Shown here piece by piece: positions 31,448-38,866 of a DNA stretch of 42,249 bases (the stretch's first letter is position 1; each line of letters begins with the position of its first letter). Under the pieces are notes generated by a model. That model was not told where the DNA came from, did no database searches, and saw only the letters and a program-made list of their open reading frames with translations. A program made the translations under genes and the position numbers. This DNA comes from a virus: IMG/VR virus record IMGVR_UViG_3300037115_000244, positions 1 through 42,249 of that record, one strand, 5' to 3'.

Positions 31448-34400
31448 TGGCAACGGCTCCCCTAACATTTGTCGGCGACGCGATTCCCATTGGCGATCCA
31501 GCACCATCCCCTACGGACCAGCAGGCCAGCGCGTTGCAGGGCGCGGTGGCGTATGGAGCCACGCAGAACCCGGACAAATACGCGAAGCTGCTGCAGCTCC
31601 AGCAGCGGACCGGCGTGGGTCCTGTCGTCAGTCAAGGGAACGAGGATCTGATCCAGCAGGCTGCCGACGCAAAGGCGATCAATTACCCGCAGTTTGCTAC
31701 GACGTCGCCGAGGACAACGGCGTGGGCTTCGGACCCGGGTAATGCGGCGGTCTCTGGCGTCTCTGAGATTCAACGGCTCGGCGGGATCGAGAACAACCGC
31801 AACCAGATGAGCGCGTGGAACCCCAGCACCTGGGAGACGATCAAGGACGCCGTTGCTCCGGTGCTGAGCACGGTGAAGCAAAATCTCTATGCGTACCCGC
31901 TCACGCGCATGGCGATCTCGGCGGCGGCCGGGACGATTGGAACGGCTGGCGATGTTGGCTCATTTCTTGGTTGGCACGGCAGCGGCCCGACGAAGCAGAA
32001 CCTGCTCCAGACCATTGAAAGCTCCCTGAAGCCGGAGAACGCCTTTGCGGGTGACCCCAACGTTGGGGTTGCAGACTATGCGAAGAGCACGGGGATGGAC
32101 CAGGTGGCTCCGCTGCTGGCTTCGATGGCGGTGGGCATGGGAGAAGCGAGCGCGGTGGGGTGGGCTGCGCGGACGTTCGGATGGACCGAGAACGCGGCCA
32201 AGGTGGCGACAGCGCTGTCGGTGGGCGTAACCTTCTCGGCCCAGCAGGGCGGCGCTGCCTACACCTCGGCGGCTGGAACGGGCGCGAGCGACGACGCGGC
32301 ACGGCTGGCGGCCAACCGGATCTTCGGCATCAACCTGCCCGGCAACACGCTGGCGGGATTCGCGGACATGATTCCGGGGCTCAATAAGTCTCCGCTCCTG
32401 GCGTCGGTCGGCACGGGTGCGCTCATGGGAGGCTCCGCCAAGGTTGGGAGCAACATCGTGACCGGCCAGCCATGGAGCCAGGGCGCTCTGCTGGCGGCTG
32501 GGCAAGCCGCGGCGATCCAGGGCGGCATGCACCTGGGCATGAGCACGTTTGGGGGGAACCTCAGCGAGGCGGTGGACGCTGCGGCGGATTCGCCGCTCAA
32601 GGCGCGCTCTCCAGAGAAGTTTCACGAGGCGTTGCAGGGCATCTTCGGGGATGATCCGAGCCTGCGTATCCCGGTCGACGCGTTCAACTCCTACTTCTCC
32701 GGACAGAAGATGGATCCGCAGGCCGTGGCATCCGATCTTGGATCCACCAACTATGCCGAGGCGCACATGGCCGGTGGCGACGTGGAAGTGCCGACGGCCA
32801 ACTTCCTCTCCAATCTCGACCCCGAGCATCAGAAGGCGCTGCTCCCGGACATCATCGACCCAGCGAGCAACTTGACTGGCCGCCAGTTTGAGCAGGGACG
32901 CCAGGAGCTTGCTGACTGGGAAGCCAACGGCGGGACGCAGAAGACGCAGGCGGATATGGTGGCGGCCGACGCGGAGACGGCATCCAGTCCTGAATACACC
33001 CAGGTGAAAGAGGACCTGAACCAGCGCTACGTGGCGGCCGGCGAGACTCCCGAGGTCGCGGAGACACTGGCGACAAAAGATGCCAACGTGTACACCAACA
33101 TGGCGCGCGAGGCTGGCATGAAGCCGAGCGAGCTGCTGAGCCTCTACAACCCCAAGGTGGTGCTGGGCGCACGGCCAGAGGAGATTGGAGCCGAGGGCAG
33201 CCCCGACCGGCGCACGGACACGCAGCAGCGCCAAAGCATCGATCAGATGACTCCGGAGCAGATGCGCGCAGCTCTTCTGACGAGCGAGAAGACGGGGCTG
33301 CCGAATAAGCGCGCCTTCGATGACGCCCAGCAGCAACAGCCAGCCTCAGCGGTGGCGATGAGCGACGCCGACGGGCTGAAGGCCCTGAACGACAAGTTTG
33401 GGTATGACGCGGGCGACGCCCTGCTGAAGGCGAAGGCCGATTCATTGCGCGAGGCAGGCGTGGAAGCCTACCATGACAAGGGCGATGAGTTTCTGTATCG
33501 CGGAGACTCCCCGGAGGATCTGAGCGGCAAGCTCGACCAGGCACGCGAGATCCTGCGCAAGCGCGTCATCGAAACCACCACAAAGGATGGGGTGGTACAC
33601 CAGTTCAAAGGAGCGGATTTCAGCTATGGCACAGGAAAAGACACCACCGAAGCCGAAGCCGGACTCAAGCAGCACAAGTCCGAAAGGGAAGCCAGCGGAG
33701 AAAGAGCCCGTGGGGAGCTTCGCGGAATTTCTCAAGTTGGATCCGAAGACGCTAACGAACATCAGGGTGTTGCCAGCGGAGAAGGAACCGGTCAAGTAGC
33801 TTCGGACGTCCTGCACCAGTCCTCCGAAGAGGGTACTCGTGGATGGTTCCGCACCCTCCCTGACGGTTCCTTCGAGATTGGCAAGACGAAGATCGGCGAT
33901 CTGTCGACGTTCGTCCATGAGCCTGCGCACTCCTACCTGTTCATGCTGCGCGACCTTGCGGGCCGTGAGGGCTCCAGCGACACACTGAAGGGCGATTACG
34001 CGAAGGTGCTCGACTTCCTCGGAGCCAAGGACGGCGAACCGCTCACCACCGAGCAGCATGAGAAGTGGGCGGAGGCCAACGAGCAGTATCTCCGCGACGG
34101 AAAAGCTCCCAGCCCAAGCCTCAAGGGAACGTTTCTGCGCTTCGCCGTCTGGCTGGGGCATGTCTACAACAAAGCCATCGCCGCCGGCGTGGAGCTATCG
34201 CCGGAGATCCGCGGCGTCTTCGACCGCATGTACGCCGCCGAGGATGGCGTGAACCGCGCAGCGACCGAAGCTGGCCCGCAACTCTTCAAGACGCCCGAGG
34301 AGGCTGGCTGGACGGAGGAGCAGTTCAAGAACTACGCCGAGATGAAGGGGATGAGCGTGGAGCAGGCGAAGTCCGATATCCTCGGCAAGCTGAACGAGGC

Positions 34401-37400
34401 CGCGGTGCGCGACCGCTCGGACGCGTGGCGGGAGGAAGAGAAGAACGTTCGCCAGGGTGTGACCGATACCGTCGACGCGCAGCCGGAGTACAGGGCGATC
34501 CGCAACCTGCGCAAGGGCGAGCTCGAGGACGGCACCCCGCTGACCCTGAATAAGGATGCGCTCGTGCAGCGGTTCGGAGAGGACCGCGTGAAGGCGCTGC
34601 AGGAGCAGCATCCCGGCCTGTATCGGACCGAGGGAGGCACGGACGCAGAGACGGCGGCCGAGATCCACGGCTTCGGCTCTGGCGAGGAGATGATGCGGGC
34701 GATGGAGGCTGCGCCGCGGCGCAGTGTGGCCATTGACACGGCCACGCGAGACTTTATGACGGCCACGCATGGCGACATCCGCTACGATGGCAGCCTGCAG
34801 GATGAGTCTGATGTCGCTCTCATGAACGATCAGCGCGCCGAGAGCCTGCACAAGGAACTTGACGCCCTCAACCGCAGGAACACGCCAGAGTTTGAACTAC
34901 GAAACGCCGAGCGGGAGCTGAAGAACTACCTCAGGGAGCAAACGGAGAACGGCAAGCAGGAGACACGGATCGAGAAGCGGGACCAGCGCATCGAGGATCT
35001 GAAGAGCAAGATCTCCACGCTACAGGAGGCGGCAAAGCAGCGGACGCGGGAAGAGAGGGCGGGCAAGCGCATCGCCCGCGATGTCGCTCCCATCGCAGCC
35101 TACCGCGAGGCCGCGCAGAATATGGTGCAGGCGAAGTCGATCGTTGACCTTCAGCCGACGCGCTACCTCGACGCCAGCCGGAAGTACTCCACCGAGGCGT
35201 TTGAGGCGCTGGCGAAGGGTGACTACGAGGGCGCGCAGCAGGCTAAGCACAAGGAGCTGCTGAACCACTTCCTGTTCCGCGAGGCGCAGACGGAGAAGAC
35301 GTTCGTCACCAAGCAATTCGAGCCCTTCGTGAAACGCGTGCAGAGCAAGCTGGCGCAGCAGAACCTGGGCAAGGCAGGCCTCGAGTACCGGGCGCAGTTC
35401 AACAAGCTGCTGGCGCGGTACGAGATTGCCTTCGTTCCCCGCAGCGAGGCTCCGGAGGGCACGTTGGCGCAATGGGCAAGCGACCAGTACGACATGGGCA
35501 AAGAGCCCGCCATCGACGCGGCGATCTACAACGAGATGCGGACGGCCAGCTATCGCACCATTCCGCTGAGCGAGCTGCACCAGGTGCACGATGCGCTGCA
35601 AAACATCCGGGCGCTGGCCAATCAAGAGCTGCACATGATGGTGAACGGGCGCAGGGTGGATTTCGCCGAAGCGACCGCCAGCATGATCAGCCGGGCGCAC
35701 GAATCGCTGAAGTCGGCTCCTACGCGGGTGCTGGAACGCAACGCGACCGTGGGCGAGAAGGCTTCCGACCTGGTCGACCGAGGGAACGCCCTGCTGATGC
35801 GGACGGAGTTCCTGATGAAGCGGCTGGACGGCGGCACGGCGGGGCCGTGGCATGACAACCTGTGGAACCTGGCCTCCGACGCTCAAGGCAAAGAGCACGC
35901 GCTGCAGGCCGACGTTACGCAGAGGCTCGCCGACTCCTTCCAGGCGATGACCAAAGAGCAGCGCTTGAGCATGCTCAAAAAGGTGACGATCGACGGGATT
36001 ACGGAGCCGATCACCCGGCATGACCTGGTGTCGATGGCCATGAACATGGGCAACGATGGCAACTTCGACCGGCTGACTAAGACCTTCGAGGCGCATGGAT
36101 GGAACCCGGAGGCGCTCGAGCAGGTGCATGGCGCGCTGACCCGCGAAGAGTGGCAGCACGTGCAGAACGTGTGGGACCTGCTGAAGCCGCTGGGTGCGCA
36201 CATGAACGAGATGGAGAAGCGCCTGACCGGAGTTCCACCAGCCATGGTGACGCCTACGCCATTCCGGGTGGAGTTCCCGGATGGAACCGGAATGGACCTG
36301 GACGGCGGCTACTACCCGATCATGATGGACCCGAAGTTCTCGAAGCTCGGAGCCACGGCAGACGCCGGCATGTCCGCGCAGAACCTGATGGAGAGTGGCT
36401 ACGGCCGCGCCGAGACCTCGAAGGGCTACACCAAGGGGCGCACCGGCTACGGCGGCCCGCTGCTGCTGGACTACGAGCAGGTGCTGACCCAGCACACCGC
36501 GAAGGTGATCAAGGACATCACCCACCGGGAGTTCATGCTGACGGCGAACAAGCTGCTGATGAATCAGGACGTCCGCAACACGCTGCGCTCCACGCTCGGC
36601 GCCGGCTACGAAGAAAAGATGATGCCCTGGCTGCGGACGATCATCAACGACCGCAACGGCAGCGCGGTGCAGGGCCTCGGCGACGTCTCGCGGGTGATGC
36701 GGACGCTGCGCACCAACATCGTGAAGGCGGCACTCAGCTTCAAGGCTTCCACGATCCTGCTCCAGACCACGCATGCCTCCAGCATGTTCACCTACACGTC
36801 GCCGAGCTCCTACGCGCAGTCGATGATCGACTTCATGGCGCATCCGCAGGCGATGTCGGAGCAGATTCGCGGCCTGTCGCCGAACGAGATGGCATTCCGC
36901 GGGGAGAATATCGACCGCGACCTCCGGACCCTGATCCAGACCGAGACGGGGCAGAAAGGAATTGGCCACGTCATTGCGAGGGCCGGGATGATGCCGGTGC
37001 AACTGATGGATCACATCATGAGCTTCCCACTCTGGCTGTCGGTCTACCGGGACGCGTTGACCTCGAACGTTGGGCTGGCGGAAGGTGAGGCGAAGTATGC
37101 GGCCATGCACAAGGCCGATGCCGCGGTGCGGATGGGCCTGGGCTCCAACGCCCCCAAGGATCTGCCGCCCATCATGCGCAACAACGACTTCACGAAGATC
37201 ATCACCACGCTGGGCGGCTTCGCGAACCTGAAGTTCAACCAGATGAGCGACCAGGTGAGCACCTACCGCAGCGGCGGAAGCGTCGCGAAGCTCACCTACG
37301 GCATGCTGATGGTGGCGATTATCCCGCCGATTCTGGGCCAGCTGGTGACCGGGCACGGCCCCAAGGATGGAGAGAATGTGGGCGAGTGGGCGGCCAAGAC

Positions 37401-37728
37401 GGCGCTGCTGTTCCCCGCGGAGACGATTCCGGTGCTCGGGAACATTATGCGGGGGATGGAGGGATCTGGCGACGTGAGCTTCTCCCCGCTGGAAGGGATG
37501 CTGGCGAGAGCAGGCAAGGCCGGAGCACGTGCAGCCTCGGACAGCGAGGAGAAGGATTGGCCGGGCATCGGACTCGACGCACTCCAGACCGGCATGGAGG
37601 CTTACGGAGTCACCGGAACGGACCAGGCATTCAAGACGATCCACTACGTGCGCAACGCGAGCGATGGCAAGATTGAGAACCCGAACGCGTTGAACGCGGT
37701 GGTGGGAGGACAGCCCAGCAAGCCCTAG
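31447..37728 (+). CDS. Giant internal virion protein with GGDEF-like and HExxH domains (2093 aa)
   Basis: Largest gene of the phage, last of the ejection set. Order: hydrophobic N-terminal segments (about 155-180, 215-300); GGDEF-like domain at about 600-720 (T-G-L-P-N-K-R-A-F, D-A-D-G-L-K-A-L-N-D-K-F-G-Y-D-A-G-D, D-K-G-D-E-F); a low-complexity linker (about 725-800); a metallopeptidase-like part from about 815 (S-T-F-V-H824-E-P-A-H828-S-Y-L, then K-A-P-S-P-S-L); a coiled coil at about 1135-1205; a long helical body; and a C-terminal L-G-G-F-A-N-L-K-F-N-Q-M with hydrophobic segments near 1950. This is the polyvalent-protein style of large phage virion proteins. It is probably ejected with DNA and could act in the host at once. 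Activity of either enzyme domain is unproven. Confidence 0.85.
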   Translation: MATAPLTFVGDAIPIGDPAPSPTDQQASALQGAVAYGATQNPDKYAKLLQLQQRTGVGPVVSQGNEDLIQQAADAKAINYPQFATTSPRTTAWASDPGNAAVSGVSEIQRLGGIENNRNQMSAWNPSTWETIKDAVAPVLSTVKQNLYAYPLTRMAISAAAGTIGTAGDVGSFLGWHGSGPTKQNLLQTIESSLKPENAFAGDPNVGVADYAKSTGMDQVAPLLASMAVGMGEASAVGWAARTFGWTENAAKVATALSVGVTFSAQQGGAAYTSAAGTGASDDAARLAANRIFGINLPGNTLAGFADMIPGLNKSPLLASVGTGALMGGSAKVGSNIVTGQPWSQGALLAAGQAAAIQGGMHLGMSTFGGNLSEAVDAAADSPLKARSPEKFHEALQGIFGDDPSLRIPVDAFNSYFSGQKMDPQAVASDLGSTNYAEAHMAGGDVEVPTANFLSNLDPEHQKALLPDIIDPASNLTGRQFEQGRQELADWEANGGTQKTQADMVAADAETASSPEYTQVKEDLNQRYVAAGETPEVAETLATKDANVYTNMAREAGMKPSELLSLYNPKVVLGARPEEIGAEGSPDRRTDTQQRQSIDQMTPEQMRAALLTSEKTGLPNKRAFDDAQQQQPASAVAMSDADGLKALNDKFGYDAGDALLKAKADSLREAGVEAYHDKGDEFLYRGDSPEDLSGKLDQAREILRKRVIETTTKDGVVHQFKGADFSYGTGKDTTEAEAGLKQHKSEREASGERARGELRGISQVGSEDANEHQGVASGEGTGQVASDVLHQSSEEGTRGWFRTLPDGSFEIGKTKIGDLSTFVHEPAHSYLFMLRDLAGREGSSDTLKGDYAKVLDFLGAKDGEPLTTEQHEKWAEANEQYLRDGKAPSPSLKGTFLRFAVWLGHVYNKAIAAGVELSPEIRGVFDRMYAAEDGVNRAATEAGPQLFKTPEEAGWTEEQFKNYAEMKGMSVEQAKSDILGKLNEAAVRDRSDAWREEEKNVRQGVTDTVDAQPEYRAIRNLRKGELEDGTPLTLNKDALVQRFGEDRVKALQEQHPGLYRTEGGTDAETAAEIHGFGSGEEMMRAMEAAPRRSVAIDTATRDFMTATHGDIRYDGSLQDESDVALMNDQRAESLHKELDALNRRNTPEFELRNAERELKNYLREQTENGKQETRIEKRDQRIEDLKSKISTLQEAAKQRTREERAGKRIARDVAPIAAYREAAQNMVQAKSIVDLQPTRYLDASRKYSTEAFEALAKGDYEGAQQAKHKELLNHFLFREAQTEKTFVTKQFEPFVKRVQSKLAQQNLGKAGLEYRAQFNKLLARYEIAFVPRSEAPEGTLAQWASDQYDMGKEPAIDAAIYNEMRTASYRTIPLSELHQVHDALQNIRALANQELHMMVNGRRVDFAEATASMISRAHESLKSAPTRVLERNATVGEKASDLVDRGNALLMRTEFLMKRLDGGTAGPWHDNLWNLASDAQGKEHALQADVTQRLADSFQAMTKEQRLSMLKKVTIDGITEPITRHDLVSMAMNMGNDGNFDRLTKTFEAHGWNPEALEQVHGALTREEWQHVQNVWDLLKPLGAHMNEMEKRLTGVPPAMVTPTPFRVEFPDGTGMDLDGGYYPIMMDPKFSKLGATADAGMSAQNLMESGYGRAETSKGYTKGRTGYGGPLLLDYEQVLTQHTAKVIKDITHREFMLTANKLLMNQDVRNTLRSTLGAGYEEKMMPWLRTIINDRNGSAVQGLGDVSRVMRTLRTNIVKAALSFKASTILLQTTHASSMFTYTSPSSYAQSMIDFMAHPQAMSEQIRGLSPNEMAFRGENIDRDLRTLIQTETGQKGIGHVIARAGMMPVQLMDHIMSFPLWLSVYRDALTSNVGLAEGEAKYAAMHKADAAVRMGLGSNAPKDLPPIMRNNDFTKIITTLGGFANLKFNQMSDQVSTYRSGGSVAKLTYGMLMVAIIPPILGQLVTGHGPKDGENVGEWAAKTALLFPAETIPVLGNIMRGMEGSGDVSFSPLEGMLARAGKAGARAASDSEEKDWPGIGLDALQTGMEAYGVTGTDQAFKTIHYVRNASDGKIENPNALNAVVGGQPSKP
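33626..33799 (+). CDS. Embedded 57-aa ORF in +1 frame of the giant gene
   Basis: Lies fully inside the giant gene, over its linker. It encodes a Lys/Pro/Glu-rich small protein (M-A-Q-E-K-T-P-P-K-P-K-P ... F-A-E-F-L-K-L-D-P). By my count 40 of 56 codons end in G or C (about 71 %), against 26 of 58 (about 45 %) in the giant gene's own frame here, while most of the giant gene is clearly GC-rich at third positions. An AAGGAG lies 12 bases before the ATG, which is rather far. It may be a real overlapping gene or a trace of an older reading frame. Confidence 0.3.
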   Translation: MAQEKTPPKPKPDSSSTSPKGKPAEKEPVGSFAEFLKLDPKTLTNIRVLPAEKEPVK

Positions 37729-37731
37729 CTG

Positions 37732-38034
37732 TTAGTTGTACCAGCCGGGATGCCGGAGCATGCTGACCGCCAATAGCAGGCAGTAAAGCGCGGCGATGGA
37801 AACGACGCCCAGCCCGACTTTCCTCCAGTGACAACCAAACCATCTCAGGATGAGTACCCTCTGCCAGACGAGCAGAGAGAGGACCGCGGCCGCGATGGCT
37901 AAGTTCACCAAGAGATCGGGGTTATTTTCGTAGAGGTTGTCACCCGTCTTGATGAGCAGATGGGCCAGCACGAATCCGGATGCGATGGCGACGGCTAAGC
38001 CGATCAGTGGATATTGCTTGAGTCTTTCGAGCAT
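37732..38034 (-). CDS. Three-helix membrane protein, antisense moron candidate (100 aa)
   Basis: Only convincing minus-strand gene in the structural half. Three hydrophobic segments at about residues 11-29, 42-64 and 74-92, short loops and positive inside residues. It ends 3 bases from the giant gene stop (convergent) and starts divergently from the fibre gene. Independent transcription and membrane location suggest a lysogenic-conversion or superinfection-exclusion gene; no family recognised. Confidence 0.6.
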   Translation of the reverse strand: MLERLKQYPLIGLAVAIASGFVLAHLLIKTGDNLYENNPDLLVNLAIAAAVLSLLVWQRVLILRWFGCHWRKVGLGVVSIAALYCLLLAVSMLRHPGWYN

Positions 38035-38084
38035 CGCTCACCGCTTTCTGAAAAACCTTCGATGTAACAGTACACCCTTCAGGG

Positions 38085-38113
38085 TACACATAACCAGCCG
38101 CGCAGAGCGGTAG
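38085..38113 (+). promoter_or_regulatory. Late repeated element, copy C
   Basis: TACACATAACCAGC (13 of 14 match to copies A and B) then CCGC-GCAGA-GCGG (38098-38110), a 4-bp hairpin, and TAG. It lies in the 100-base gap between the divergent membrane-protein gene and the tail-fibre gene, 50 bases before ATG 38135. ACCCT-TC-AGGGT just upstream (38074-38085) is a small inverted repeat. Confidence 0.55.
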
Positions 38114-38134
38114 TTTCAAATGGAGGAACCGGGC

Positions 38135-38866
38135 ATGTCTGTATCGTCAACAGTACGAAGAGTCGGGCCATTCACCGGAACCGGCGCGGTTGCAGTATTT
38201 CCCTTCCCTTTCACGGTGTTCCAGCCTTCCGATGTGCTCGTTGTCACACTGAACCTGCTGCTCGGCGTTCAGTCGACGCTGGTCCTGAATACCGACTACA
38301 CCGTAAGCCTGAACGCTAACCAGAACGCCAGCCCCGGTGGATCGATCACTCTGTCTGCGGGGACTTTAGCGACTGGATACTCTCTCGTCATCTCGTCAAG
38401 AATTGGGCAGTTGCAGGGAACCATTCTCACGAATCAGGGTGGCTTCTACCCGGAAATGATCACCAACTCGCTCGATCTGCTGACTATTCTGGTTCAGCAG
38501 ATTCAGGAACAGCTTGAACGCACGATGAGCTTTCCGATGTCGGACCCATCCGGCATCAACAATCAGCTCCCCCCGGTAGCACAAAGGGCCGGAATGTATC
38601 TCACCTTCGATGAGAACGGAGCGCCGCTGGCGAATGTCACCGCGCCCGAACCCGGCTCCGTTCGCTACAGTGAGTCCCTATCGATGGCTGCGCAGACCGT
38701 CTTCGCGACCCCCCTCTATATCCCAGGTACGAACAACCTCTTCGTCATTTGCGGCGGGTTGATGCTGACCAACGGTATCGACTACACCGAAACGACTGTC
38801 GACTCCATCACGCTTACGCAGCCTTCTCCGGCGGGCGAGCTCTACACTTTCCGCTCGATTGTATGA
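38135..38866 (+). CDS. Tail-fibre adaptor, T7 gp17 N-terminal-like (243 aa)
   Basis: Residues 3-150 match the T7-type fibre attachment domain: Y/F-P-F-P-F-T-V-F-Q-P-S-D-V-L-V-V, Y-T-V-S-L-N-A-N-Q-N-A-S-P-G-G-S-I-T-L, Y-S-L-V-I-S-S-R-I-G-Q-L-Q-G-T-I-L-T-N-Q-G-G-F-Y-P-E-M-I, L-D-L-L-T-I-L-V-Q-Q-I-Q-E-Q-L-E-R. This domain joins a fibre or spike to the tail. The protein lacks a shaft or receptor-binding part, so it probably anchors the next gene's tailspike. ATG 38135 is set by GGAGG 8 bases upstream. Confidence 0.85.
   Translation: MSVSSTVRRVGPFTGTGAVAVFPFPFTVFQPSDVLVVTLNLLLGVQSTLVLNTDYTVSLNANQNASPGGSITLSAGTLATGYSLVISSRIGQLQGTILTNQGGFYPEMITNSLDLLTILVQQIQEQLERTMSFPMSDPSGINNQLPPVAQRAGMYLTFDENGAPLANVTAPEPGSVRYSESLSMAAQTVFATPLYIPGTNNLFVICGGLMLTNGIDYTETTVDSITLTQPSPAGELYTFRSIV

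Noticed and set aside
35020-37644. 874-aa reverse-strand open frame
   Set aside because: Antisense shadow of the giant virion gene; composition is Arg/His/Leu/Val-rich with no motif.
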